This document shows, piece by piece, positions 7,719-16,102 of a stretch of 44,019 bases of DNA. The stretch lies in NCBI GenBank assembly GCA_934746015.1, contig CAKVEW010000029.1:1-44019 (forward strand), read 5' to 3'. Under the pieces are notes generated by a model. The model did not search any database. It was not told where the DNA came from and saw only the letters and a program-made list of their open reading frames with translations. The first letter of the stretch is position 1, and each line of letters opens with the position of its first letter. The position numbers and the translations under genes are program-made. Source of the stretch: an uncultured Clostridium sp. (GTDB lineage: Bacteria; Bacillota; Clostridia; Clostridiales; Clostridiaceae).

Positions 7719-10328
7719 CTATTTAGCTTCATACCATGTATTACCAATATTTGTATCTACCTCTAATGGCACATTCATCTTTAGTACATTTTCCATTTCA
7801 TCTTTTACTAAAGATTTAACTTTTTCTAATTCATCTGCTTTAACATTTAATATAAGTTCATCATGAACTTGTAATATTATTTTACTCTTTAATTGAAGTT
7901 CATTTAGCTTATTATATACATTAACCATTGCTAATTTAATTATATCAGCAGCACTTCCTTGAATAGGTGCATTCATGGCTAATCTTTCACCTAAAGCTTT
8001 AACTATTCTATTAGAGGATTTTATTTCAGGAATAAATCTTCTTCTATTTAATATAGTTATAACAAATCCATTTTCTTTTGCTTCTTCAATTAAACTATCT
8101 AAATAACCTTTTATCTTAGGATATCTATCAAAATATATTTCCATATATTCTGAAGCTTCCTTCTTAGTTATGTGTAAATCTTGAGATAGACTAAAATCAC
8201 TAATACCATATACTATTCCAAAGTTAACAGCCTTTGCTCTACTTCTCATTAATGGGGTTACATCTTCTATTGGAACTTTAAATACTTCAGATGCTGTTTT
8301 TCTATGAATATCACTATGGTGCTTAAAGGCATCAATCATTTTTTCATCCTGTGCCATCTCTGCTAATACTCTAAGCTCTATTTGTGAATAATCGCAGGAT
8401 AATAATATATCTTCTGGCTCATCAGGTATAAATACTTTTCTAATTTCTCTTCCCATCTCATATTTTATAGGAATATTTTGAAGGTTCGGCTCTGTACTAG
8501 ACAACCTTCCTGTAGTAGTTACAGTTTGATTGAAAGTTGAATGTATCTTTCCATCAACATCAATAACATTCTTTAATCCTTCTACATAAGTTGAATTAAG
8601 TTTTGTTATTTGTCTATAATAAGTGATTTTCGGTATTATCTCATGCTTATCTTGAAGTTTTTCTAATACTTCAGCATTAGTTGAATATCCTGTTTTAGTT
8701 TTCTTTATAACAGGTAAATCAAGTTTTTCAAAAAGAATTTTTCCTAACTGTTTTGGTGAGTTTATATTAAATTCTTCTTCAGCTAACTTAAATATTTCTT
8801 TTTCTGTTCTTCCAATTTCCTCTTTAAATTTTACTTCTAAATCATCTAACATTTCTTTATTAACATTAAAACCTAGGGATTCCATTGAAGATAATACAAA
8901 AATTAGAGGATGTTCTACCTTATAGTATAGTTCTTCCATATCTTCTTCTTTAATTTTCTCACTAAGTATATTATAAATATCATCTAACTTACTATTAATC
9001 CTACATTTAATTTCATCTTGACTTCCCTTAATATCTTCACCTAAATATTCATTTATTAAGGATATAAGATCATAAGAATTTCTTGCAGAGTTTATTAAAT
9101 AAGCTGCTATAGCAGTATCAAAGTCAAATCCAACAATTGATATTCCTAATTTATTTAATATAGTAATTAAAGGCTTTCCATCATGAATAACTTTTTTTAA
9201 TTTACTATTTTCCATTATGTTTTTTAAAGCTAAATTAGCAGAATTCTCATCTTCCTTGCTTATTTCACTGAACTTAATGAAATAATTTTCTTTGTTACAT
9301 GAAACATAAAGGTTATTTAATGATATTTCAGAATACTTTTCACTGTTGTTTGCCTCAAATGAAATATATATAGTATCTTTTAATTCATTAGAAAGTTCTA
9401 AAAATGATTTTGGATTATCTATATATTTAATGTTTATTTCTTCATCTTCATCATCATCTTCATCACCATTGAATAACTTATCTAATAAAGTTTTCATTTG
9501 TAATTTAAAGAACATCTTTTTTAGTCCATCTTTATTAAAGGATTCTTGACTTTTTATATCATCTAAATCAAAGTCTATTGGAACTTCAGTCATTATAGTA
9601 GCTAATTTCTTACTAAAAACCGCTTGTTCTTTATATGTTTCTAAATTATCTTTTAACTTTTTACCACTTATACTATCTATATTGTTTAATACTTCTTCTA
9701 TAGAACCATAAGTTTGAATTAACTTATAAGCAGTTTTTTCTCCAATTCCAGGGACTCCAGGAATATTATCTGATTTATCTCCCATAAGACCTTTTACATC
9801 TATAAATTGAGTTGGAGTTACTCCAAATTCTTCAACAAAGCTATTATGGTTGTATGTAGCTGTTTCTGTTACACCTTTTTTAGTTATAACTACATTTATA
9901 TTGTCTGAAGCTAGTTGAAGTGCATCTCTATCTCCAGTAACTATAAATACTTCTATATTATTTTTTTCTGCATACTTAGATAAAGATCCAATAATATCAT
10001 CAGCTTCAAATCCTTCTAGCTCATATATAGTAATTGATAATAAATTTAGAATTTCTTTTATTATTGGAAATTGTTCTGCAAGTTCTGGTGGCATTTTCTT
10101 TCTGCCAGCCTTGTACTCTTGATATTCTTTATGTCTAAAAGTAGGTCCTTTTTTATCAAAGGCTGCTACTATATAGTCTGGCTTTAATTCCTCTCTCATT
10201 TTAAATAACATATTTACAAATCCATAAACTGCATTCGTATGAATACCTTCAGATGTTGTAAGCTCTGGAATTGCATAGAATGCTCTATTTAAAAGGGAAT
10301 TTGAATCTAAAATCAATAATCTTTCCAT
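7719..10328 (-). CDS. polA: DNA polymerase I
   Basis: Replication and repair polymerase of 869 aa. The 5' nuclease domain (1-290) keeps its acidic clusters: LILDSNSLLNRAF, FEADDIIGS, VTGDRDALQL and GDKSDNIPG. An acidic linker (GDEDDDEDEE) follows. The exonuclease-like domain (about 300-470) lacks catalytic residues. The polymerase domain has motif A DYSQIELRVLAEM, motif B RAKAVNFGIVYG and motif C QVHDELIL. ATG 10328 is chosen because GGAGG lies 6 bases upstream; the in-frame TTG at 10340 is ahead of it. First gene of polA-coaE-slt. A weak -10 (TATAAT, minus strand, 10379-10384) is the best promoter candidate. Confidence 0.96.
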   Translation of the reverse strand: MERLLILDSNSLLNRAFYAIPELTTSEGIHTNAVYGFVNMLFKMREELKPDYIVAAFDKKGPTFRHKEYQEYKAGRKKMPPELAEQFPIIKEILNLLSITIYELEGFEADDIIGSLSKYAEKNNIEVFIVTGDRDALQLASDNINVVITKKGVTETATYNHNSFVEEFGVTPTQFIDVKGLMGDKSDNIPGVPGIGEKTAYKLIQTYGSIEEVLNNIDSISGKKLKDNLETYKEQAVFSKKLATIMTEVPIDFDLDDIKSQESFNKDGLKKMFFKLQMKTLLDKLFNGDEDDDEDEEINIKYIDNPKSFLELSNELKDTIYISFEANNSEKYSEISLNNLYVSCNKENYFIKFSEISKEDENSANLALKNIMENSKLKKVIHDGKPLITILNKLGISIVGFDFDTAIAAYLINSARNSYDLISLINEYLGEDIKGSQDEIKCRINSKLDDIYNILSEKIKEEDMEELYYKVEHPLIFVLSSMESLGFNVNKEMLDDLEVKFKEEIGRTEKEIFKLAEEEFNINSPKQLGKILFEKLDLPVIKKTKTGYSTNAEVLEKLQDKHEIIPKITYYRQITKLNSTYVEGLKNVIDVDGKIHSTFNQTVTTTGRLSSTEPNLQNIPIKYEMGREIRKVFIPDEPEDILLSCDYSQIELRVLAEMAQDEKMIDAFKHHSDIHRKTASEVFKVPIEDVTPLMRSRAKAVNFGIVYGISDFSLSQDLHITKKEASEYMEIYFDRYPKIKGYLDSLIEEAKENGFVITILNRRRFIPEIKSSNRIVKALGERLAMNAPIQGSAADIIKLAMVNVYNKLNELQLKSKIILQVHDELILNVKADELEKVKSLVKDEMENVLKMNVPLEVDTNIGNTWYEAK

Positions 10329-10341
10329 TTTTTCCTCCAAA

Positions 10342-10361
10342 TTAAGGAATTAATTCCTTAA
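10342..10361. promoter_or_regulatory. Perfect palindrome in the polA leader
   Basis: TTAAGGAATTAATTCCTTAA is a perfect 20-base palindrome just before the polA ribosome site. As RNA it would fold into a hairpin a few bases from the Shine-Dalgarno sequence. It may instead be a weak terminator of glsA; there is no U-run, so a leader role seems at least as likely. Confidence 0.4.
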
Positions 10362-10429
10362 AGCTGTTTTTTATATAAATTATACTATTATTAAGCAAAT
10401 AAATCATTACATTTTAATTAATATATAAA

Positions 10430-11347
10430 TTAGAAAATACTTAAATCTAATTCATTAGAAAAATCTCTAATCAATTTAAGGCCTGCAATACTATTTCCTT
10501 TTTCATCTAATGAAGGTCCATAAATTCCTATTCCAAATTTTCTTGGCACCGTTGCAATTATTCCTCCACCAACTCCTGATTTTGCTGGAATACCAACATT
10601 TACAGCAAATTCACCAGATGCATCATACATACCACAAGTAACCATTATAGTTTTTACTATCCTACAGACTTCCTTAGGTATTATCTTTTCATTTGTCCAA
10701 GGTATGACACCATCATTTGCCAGAACTGCTCCAAATCTTGCTAAATCCTTAGCAGTTAATTCTATAGAACATTGCTTAAAATATAATTCTAGAATTTCCT
10801 CTACATTTCCTTCTAGAACTCCAGTACTCTTCATAAAGTAAGCTAAAGCTCTATTTCTGTTTCCAGTTTCTTTTTCTGATAAATATACTTCTTCATTTAC
10901 ATCTATACTATTATTATTAGTAACAGCCCTCATAAAATCTAATATTTTTTCTAATTTTTCTTCTACATTCTTACCATCTATTAATGACGTTGTAACTATT
11001 GCACCTGCATTTATCATTGGATTATATGGTTTTCCACTATCGCTGGCTTCTAAATTAACTATAGAATTAAATCCCATTCCAGTTGGTTCAACATCAACCT
11101 TTTTAAAAACATTATATCTTCCATTATCTCTTATAGCTAATATTAAAGAAACTATTTTAGAAATACTTTGCATAGTAAACTTTTTATCATAGTCTCCTGA
11201 ATAATATTCTTTTCCTTTGGAGTCAACAACATAGATACCAAGATCATCTTCACTTGCCTTTGATAATGCCGGTATATAAGATGCAACTTTTCCTTCTTTT
11301 CCATATACTTTATTTTTTTCTACTAGTGTATTTAATAAACTAAACAT
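10430..11347 (-). CDS. glsA: Glutaminase A
   Basis: Hydrolyses glutamine to glutamate and ammonia in the cytoplasm. The 305-aa length is standard. The serine-lactamase-like catalytic pair sits in MQSISKIVSL (Ser and Lys of SxxK, near residue 59). The family signature GKPYNPMINAGAIVTTSL is near 85, and KSGVGGGIIATVP is near 258. GAGGTG is the ribosome site 9 bases before the ATG. It is divergent from the aminopeptidase gene and has its own promoter with an inverted repeat over the -35. No glutamate-GABA antiporter gene lies next to it, so an acid-resistance role is not supported here. Confidence 0.95.
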   Translation of the reverse strand: MFSLLNTLVEKNKVYGKEGKVASYIPALSKASEDDLGIYVVDSKGKEYYSGDYDKKFTMQSISKIVSLILAIRDNGRYNVFKKVDVEPTGMGFNSIVNLEASDSGKPYNPMINAGAIVTTSLIDGKNVEEKLEKILDFMRAVTNNNSIDVNEEVYLSEKETGNRNRALAYFMKSTGVLEGNVEEILELYFKQCSIELTAKDLARFGAVLANDGVIPWTNEKIIPKEVCRIVKTIMVTCGMYDASGEFAVNVGIPAKSGVGGGIIATVPRKFGIGIYGPSLDEKGNSIAGLKLIRDFSNELDLSIF

Positions 11348-11388
11348 TAAATTTCACCTCACATTTTCATCGGTTTATAGCAATATAT

Positions 11389-11417
11389 ATTATATTAATA
11401 ATTATTGTGATACACAA
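11389..11417 (-). promoter_or_regulatory. Promoter of glsA
   Basis: On the minus strand TTGTGT (11412-11417), a 17-base spacer and TATAAT (11389-11394) precede glsA by about 40 bases. Confidence 0.7.
11405..11417. promoter_or_regulatory. Inverted repeat over the glsA -35, possible operator
   Basis: TTGTGATACACAA is a perfect 5-3-5 inverted repeat that contains the glsA -35 hexamer and lies in the 167-base space between divergent glsA and the aminopeptidase gene. The location suits a repressor or a shared regulator. No regulator gene is adjacent. Confidence 0.3.
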
Positions 11418-11514
11418 GAAAATTTATACTTATTTATTTTAACTAGACTAATTTACTATATTATGTAAGAATAAATATATAAATAATAAATATCATAAAT
11501 ACGAGGTGATTTCG

Positions 11515-12747
11515 ATGGATATGACAAAAATGTTAGAAAAATATGCTAAATTAGCTGTAAAAAAAGGAGTCAACTTACAAAAAGATCAAGTTCTATTAGT
11601 AAATTCCCCTATTGAATGTATTGATTTTGCAAGGGCTATTGCTAAAGTTGGCTATGAAGAAGGAGCAAAAGAAGTTATTGTTCACTATGGGGATCAAAGT
11701 CTACAAAGGTTGAAGTTAGAACATGCATCTATTGATACATTAAAAGCAGTACCTAACTGGGTGGCTGAATCCTACAATTCTTATGTAAGAGAAGGTTGTT
11801 GTGTAATTTCTATTTCTGCCTCTGATCCTGATGCTTATAAAGGAATTCCAATGGAGAAGATATCAGCTTTTCAAAAGAGTAGGCAATTAGCTTTAAAAGA
11901 TTACTATGATTATGCTATGTCTAATAAAATTCGTTGGACAGTTGTTTCAGTTCCAACAGAGGCTTGGGCACTAAAAGTTTTTAAAGATTCAAATTCTAAA
12001 GAAGCTGTAGATAAATTATGGAATGTAATTTTTGATGTTGTAAGATTAAATAATGATGATCCAATAAAGGCTTGGGATGAACATAATAAAAATATAGATA
12101 AAAAACTAGATTTTCTAAACAAATATAAATTTAAAAAATTACATTATACAAACTCACAAGGAACAGACTTAACTATTGAACTTCATGAAGACCATATATG
12201 GCTTGGTGGTTCTGAAAAATGCAATTCTGGAATAGAGTTTAATGCTAATATGCCTACTGAAGAAGTATTCACATTACCTAAAAAGAATGGAGTTAATGGA
12301 ACTGTTGTATCATCTAAGCCATTAAGCTATAGTGGTAATTTAATTAATAATTTCTCACTAACTTTTAGAGATGGTAAAGTAGTTGATTATAAAGCTGAAG
12401 AAGGCTATGATACTTTAAAAGAATTATTAGAAAGTGATGAAGGTTCAAAATATCTAGGTGAAGTTGCTTTAGTACCTTTTGACTCACCTATATCTAACTC
12501 AAATATAATTTTCTATAATACTTTATTTGATGAAAATGCAGCTTGTCACTTAGCTTTTGGTAAAGCATATCCAACTTGTATAGTTAATGGTGATAGTTTA
12601 TCTTCTGAAGAGCTTAATAATAAAGGGGCTAATGATTCAATTATTCATGTAGACTTTATGATAGGTACAAAAGATTTAGATATTACAGGGCTTACTTCAG
12701 ACAATAAGGAAATGGAGATATTTACCAATGGTAATTGGGCCTTTTAG
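11515..12747 (+). CDS. M29 family aminopeptidase (AmpS/PepS type)
   Basis: Cytoplasmic metallo-aminopeptidase of 410 aa that removes N-terminal residues from peptides. Probable metal or catalytic residues of the M29 family lie in NMPTEEVFTLP (Glu), LGEVALVP (Glu), NTLFDENAACHLAFGKAY (His and Tyr) and IHVDFMIGT (His, Asp), all in the expected C-terminal order. ATG 11515 is chosen because GAGGTGAT ends 4 bases upstream; a GTG inside that ribosome site is discounted. It is divergent from glsA and convergent with the SRPBCC gene. Together with the Opp importer it would complete peptide use, which is inference from content, not from an operon. Confidence 0.92.
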   Translation: MDMTKMLEKYAKLAVKKGVNLQKDQVLLVNSPIECIDFARAIAKVGYEEGAKEVIVHYGDQSLQRLKLEHASIDTLKAVPNWVAESYNSYVREGCCVISISASDPDAYKGIPMEKISAFQKSRQLALKDYYDYAMSNKIRWTVVSVPTEAWALKVFKDSNSKEAVDKLWNVIFDVVRLNNDDPIKAWDEHNKNIDKKLDFLNKYKFKKLHYTNSQGTDLTIELHEDHIWLGGSEKCNSGIEFNANMPTEEVFTLPKKNGVNGTVVSSKPLSYSGNLINNFSLTFRDGKVVDYKAEEGYDTLKELLESDEGSKYLGEVALVPFDSPISNSNIIFYNTLFDENAACHLAFGKAYPTCIVNGDSLSSEELNNKGANDSIIHVDFMIGTKDLDITGLTSDNKEMEIFTNGNWAF

Positions 12748-12752
12748 AATGT

Positions 12753-12872
12753 AAAATTAATAATGTAAAATGTAAAATGAAGGAATAAACTCCTTAAGGA
12801 GTTTATAAAAATATATTTGAAGTAATTTAGAACAAATTACTTCAATAATTCTTCATTTTACATTTTTAATTT
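12753..12872. repeat. Intergenic folded element: outer stem with two inner hairpins
   Basis: An outer inverted repeat pairs 12767-12782 with 12851-12866 (16 bp perfect). In a shifted register 12753-12772 pairs with 12853-12872, because TAAAATG is tandemly duplicated in the left arm. Inside are the perfect palindrome TAAACTCCTTAAGGAGTTTA (12786-12805) and a 12-bp hairpin with a 5-base loop (12817-12845). The whole would fold as a three-way junction. It fills the space between two converging genes, so it may end both transcripts. The layout also suits a miniature inverted-repeat element. Copy number cannot be judged from this window. Confidence 0.7.
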
Positions 12873-13328
12873 TTAATCTTCCTTATTTACGATTCTTCCA
12901 TCTCGTCTTTCTAATTCATTTTCTAGTATTTCTTTTAAGTTATTAATCTTACTTTTTAGTTTCTTTTTAGCTCCAATTTTTTGTATTAATACAGTAAGTT
13001 TAGAAGAAAAACTTTTTATATCTTGAATTTCACTTAATGATATTTCTGTTGAATTAGAATCGATTTCAGTAAAAATGTACTTAGAAATATACATGTCCTT
13101 ATCAATTGAATTAGTTACCTCATATAATTTATTTTTTTCATATCCTGTTACTGTTGTTACCATTTCTATTTTTTGCTTAGCTACATATTTTATAGTTCTT
13201 TTATTACTGCATCCAACAGGATTCTTATCATTAAATTTTGGAATTTCTCTTTTATTTAAATCAATGAATACTTTAAATACTCTTTTTATTGGATAGTTTA
13301 CAGTAGTCTTAATCTTATATTGGCTCAA
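12873..13328 (-). CDS. SRPBCC-fold protein, DUF3284-like
   Basis: A 151-aa cytoplasmic protein with the pattern of the START/SRPBCC lipid- or ligand-binding fold. The N-terminal strand KIKTTVNYPIKRVFKVFID is the usual opening, a run of beta strands follows (TIKYVAKQKIEMVTTVTGYEKN, YISKYIFTE, TEISLSE), and a long amphipathic C-terminal helix (about 112-150) closes the cavity. The order resembles the clostridial family DUF3284, a call made from memory of the pattern and moderately sure. No ligand is known. Its 3' end touches the folded intergenic repeat. It is followed upstream by the 53-aa gene with its own terminator, so it is probably transcribed alone. Confidence 0.65.
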   Translation of the reverse strand: MSQYKIKTTVNYPIKRVFKVFIDLNKREIPKFNDKNPVGCSNKRTIKYVAKQKIEMVTTVTGYEKNKLYEVTNSIDKDMYISKYIFTEIDSNSTEISLSEIQDIKSFSSKLTVLIQKIGAKKKLKSKINNLKEILENELERRDGRIVNKED

Positions 13329-13391
13329 TTAAAATCCCCCTTGCTATATACTCATAATAATATTATTGCATTTTTTACCCAAAACATCTAT

Positions 13392-13428
13392 AAAAAAATA
13401 AAAGGATTTCATATCCTTTTATTTTTTT
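13392..13428 (-). terminator. Terminator of the 53-aa basic protein gene
   Basis: A 16-bp stem (arms at 13392-13407 and 13413-13428) with core AAAAGGAT/ATCCTTTT and a 5-base loop. The outer pairs are A-T runs that supply the U tail on either strand. It lies 3 bases beyond the stop codon. Confidence 0.75.
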
Positions 13429-13430
13429 AC

Positions 13431-13592
13431 TTAATTATCTTCACTTCTTAGTTTATTTTTACCTAATTTTCTAGATTCCTTTGAATACCCAACTTCATCT
13501 GCTGTTTCTACCTTCATCTTTCTTAATTCAGCTTTAGTTTTCTGTCCAGCTTTCTTATTTTTCTTTGAATTTTTATTATTTTTATGAGACAT
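13431..13592 (-). CDS. Small basic protein, 53 aa, unknown function
   Basis: A short gene with strong expression signals: GGAGGTGATTTT directly before the ATG at 13592, and a clear terminator after the stop. The protein is very Lys/Asn-rich at the start (MSHKNNKNSKKNKK), then AGQKTKAELRKMKVETADE, then EVGYSKESRKLGKNKLRSED. It contains about 17 Lys/Arg in 53 residues, no Cys and no membrane segment. Size and composition recall small spore proteins or nucleic-acid-binding peptides, but no family motif (for example the GPR cleavage site of alpha/beta SASPs) is present. Function not recognised. Confidence 0.75.
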   Translation of the reverse strand: MSHKNNKNSKKNKKAGQKTKAELRKMKVETADEVGYSKESRKLGKNKLRSEDN

Positions 13593-13675
13593 AAAATCAC
13601 CTCCAATTATAGTTTTATTTTAGAGGCAACTTTTTATTCTAGGAAAAAAGTAGCTGTAAAACAATGAAGAATTAT

Positions 13676-13706
13676 TAATTAGAGGCTACTTAGAAGCCTC
13701 TAATTA
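13676..13706 (-). terminator. Terminator of the isocitrate dehydrogenase gene
   Basis: A 12-bp perfect stem (TAATTAGAGGCT at 13676-13687 with 13695-13706) has a 7-base loop, directly after the icd stop codon. On the minus strand the tail AATAATTC is only moderately U-rich. Confidence 0.7.
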
Positions 13707-14921
13707 TTATATATTATAAATCTTTTCTAATCTAACTCTTATTTCCTTTATAAACTCTGAAGAATTAGTTACTGTAATATTATCTAATTCTGATAGTAAA
13801 GCTAAGTCTTTAGTCATATATCCTTCATTAATTGTCTTAATAGAAGCTTTTTCTAAATTATTAGCAAATTCAATTAAATCATTATTGTTATCTAATTCTC
13901 CTCTTTTTCTTAAAGCTCCAGTCCATGCAAATATAGTTGCAATAGAATTTGTTGAAGTTTCTTTACCTTCTAAATGATTATAATAATGTCTTTGAACAGT
14001 TCCATGAGCAGCTTCGTACTCGTAATATCCATCTGGTGAAACTAAAACAGAAGTCATCATTGCTAAAGATCCGAAGGCAGTGGCTACCATATCACTCATA
14101 ACATCACCATCGTAATTTTTACAAGCCCATATGTATCCACCTTTTGATTTTATGACTCTAGCTATGGCATCATCAATTAATGTATAAAAATACTCTATAT
14201 TAAGTTCTTTAAACTTTTCCTTATATTCATTATCAAATATTTCTTGGAAAATATCCTTAAATGTATGATCGTATTTTTTAGATATAGTATCCTTTGTTGC
14301 AAACCATAAATCTTGTTTAGTGTCTAGTGCAAAATTAAAACAACTTCTAGCAAAACTTTCAATAGATTTATTTAAGTTATGCATTCCTAAAACTACTCCA
14401 TCGCCATTAAAGTTATGGATTAACTCTCTCTTTTCTTCACCAGCTTCACTTGTAAACACAATCTCTGCTTTTCCTTTGCCTTCAATTTTCATTTCTACAT
14501 CCTTATAAACATCTCCATAAGCATGTCTAGCTATAGTTATTGGTTTTTCCCAAGTTCTAACATAAGGTTTAATAGAATCTACTATAATAGGTGCTCTAAA
14601 AACTGTTCCATCTAAAATAGATCTAATAGTGCCATTTGGACTTCTCCACATTTCTTTTAAATTATATTCTTTTACTCTTTCTGCATTTGGAGTTATTGTT
14701 GCACATTTTACCCCTACGCCATATTTCTTTATAGCTTCTGCTGCTAAAACAGTAACTTTATCATTGGTTTCATTTCTATATTCTAACCCCAAATCAAAGT
14801 ACTCTGTTTTCAAATCTATGAATGGATATAACAATTCTTCTTTTATAATGCCCCATAAGATTCTTGTCATCTCATCTCCATCCATTTCAACTAATGGATT
14901 TATCATTTTAATCTTTTCCAT
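13707..14921 (-). CDS. icd: NADP-dependent isocitrate dehydrogenase, eukaryote-like type II
   Basis: Oxidatively decarboxylates isocitrate to 2-oxoglutarate with NADP. The 404-aa chain follows the homodimeric eukaryotic cytosolic type rather than the E. coli type: [13 protein letters not shown] at the start, [31 protein letters not shown] (substrate loop near 90-110), and ARHAYGDVY around the Arg equivalent to human IDH1 R132. [16 protein letters not shown] carries the metal-binding Asp residues, and [11 protein letters not shown] binds cofactor. It has a consensus promoter and its own terminator. No citrate synthase or aconitase gene is near, so it probably supplies 2-oxoglutarate for glutamate synthesis; that is inference. 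Confidence 0.94.
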   Translation of the reverse strand: MEKIKMINPLVEMDGDEMTRILWGIIKEELLYPFIDLKTEYFDLGLEYRNETNDKVTVLAAEAIKKYGVGVKCATITPNAERVKEYNLKEMWRSPNGTIRSILDGTVFRAPIIVDSIKPYVRTWEKPITIARHAYGDVYKDVEMKIEGKGKAEIVFTSEAGEEKRELIHNFNGDGVVLGMHNLNKSIESFARSCFNFALDTKQDLWFATKDTISKKYDHTFKDIFQEIFDNEYKEKFKELNIEYFYTLIDDAIARVIKSKGGYIWACKNYDGDVMSDMVATAFGSLAMMTSVLVSPDGYYEYEAAHGTVQRHYYNHLEGKETSTNSIATIFAWTGALRKRGELDNNNDLIEFANNLEKASIKTINEGYMTKDLALLSELDNITVTNSSEFIKEIRVRLEKIYNI

Positions 14922-14954
14922 TATTAGCCCCCTTATCTAATTTTTGATAAATAA

Positions 14955-14983
14955 ATTATACCTTATTAGATACTCTTTTTCAA
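14955..14983 (-). promoter_or_regulatory. Promoter of icd
   Basis: Minus strand TTGAAA (14978-14983), a 17-base spacer and TATAAT (14955-14960), about 34 bases before the start codon, followed by GGGGG as ribosome site. Confidence 0.8.
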
Positions 14984-14997
14984 ATTCCTTTTATATT

Positions 14998-16008
14998 CTA
15001 AAAAAAGATACTAATAAGAATTATTGCAAAAATTATTTGAGAGATTCCCACTACTCCACCGTAAATCATAGCTCTAGGTCCCTCTTTTATTAAATCCGAA
15101 ATTTTAACTCTCATTCCAATTCCTGAAAGAGCTATTATTTCAAAATTTCCACTAATCCATTTGAAAACTTTTGAAATTGATTGTGGAATTAATCCAATTG
15201 TATATAATATACAAATAATAAAGAAACCAGTTATAAACCATGGAATATTTATTTTTCTTTTTCCTTTATATATATTAATATTAGTTCTTTCTTTATCTTT
15301 CTCCTCATTATTTAAATATATTTTTTCATATACTAAAACTACTGCCACAAGCATTATTATTCTTATTATTTTAAACACAGTTGCTAACTTTACTACATCA
15401 TCAGAAATAAATTTAGCTGATCCTATTACTTGCCCTACAGATTGAAGAATCCCTCCCATAAGTGCAGATGTTTGTAAAACCTCATTATTGTATAGTAATA
15501 ATGTAATTGTTGGTAATAATATCATAAGTATTGTTCCAACAATATTTACTATAGTAATAGAAATAACCTTGTCCGAATCTTTTGCATTAATTACAGGAGC
15601 TGTTGCTCCTATTGCAGAAGATCCACAAACTGCATTTCCAGAAGCCATAAGTAAACAATATTCTTTATTGAACTTTAACTTTCTTCCTATAAAATAAGTT
15701 AGTAATATTGTTAATGTCATTTGTAAAATAATAAAAATAAGTCCATTAAAACCTAATGATAAAATTTCACTTAAATTTATATTAGCTCCCATCAAGACGA
15801 TTGAATAATTTAAAATATCCTTTTCTGCAAATTTAGTTCCACCATCATACTTTTTTTCTTTAAAGAAAGTATTTCCAACAAATATTCCTATAAATATTGC
15901 AAAGCTTGCAGAACCAACTGTTGAAAATTTTTCTCCTAGAAATTCAGATATTATTCCAATAATAATACATACAATTATTCCAGGTAATATACTTCTTATC
16001 TTGTTCAA
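14998..16008 (-). CDS. YeiH family membrane protein (UPF0324, putative sulfate exporter)
   Basis: A 336-aa integral membrane protein with about ten hydrophobic segments. Family markers are the early GIFVGNTFF, the central MASGNAVCGSSAIGATAPVI (near 120) with its paired half-helix look, and the final ALSGIGMRVKISDL. The family is annotated as putative sulfate exporters, but direct evidence is thin. The start is set at TTG 16008, 6 bases after GAGGTG; the GTG at 16017 lies inside that ribosome site. It lies downstream of a LysR-type regulator on the same strand, an arrangement also known for yeiE-yeiH in E. coli, which suggests the regulator controls it. Confidence 0.82.
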   Translation of the reverse strand: MNKIRSILPGIIVCIIIGIISEFLGEKFSTVGSASFAIFIGIFVGNTFFKEKKYDGGTKFAEKDILNYSIVLMGANINLSEILSLGFNGLIFIILQMTLTILLTYFIGRKLKFNKEYCLLMASGNAVCGSSAIGATAPVINAKDSDKVISITIVNIVGTILMILLPTITLLLYNNEVLQTSALMGGILQSVGQVIGSAKFISDDVVKLATVFKIIRIIMLVAVVLVYEKIYLNNEEKDKERTNINIYKGKRKINIPWFITGFFIICILYTIGLIPQSISKVFKWISGNFEIIALSGIGMRVKISDLIKEGPRAMIYGGVVGISQIIFAIILISIFF

Positions 16009-16102
16009 ACTAAACACCTCTATATATAAATTATTTACCTGAAATTTATTATATATATCATTTGCATAAAAGAAAAATATTATTATATTATAATTATAAT
16101 AA

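Noticed and set aside
12753..12872. CRISPR-like repeat array
   Set aside because: The repeats are inverted and nested, not direct with regular spacers, and no cas gene is present.
14629..14940. Open frames on the plus strand opposite icd
   Set aside because: They mirror a well-conserved enzyme on the other strand and lack start signals.
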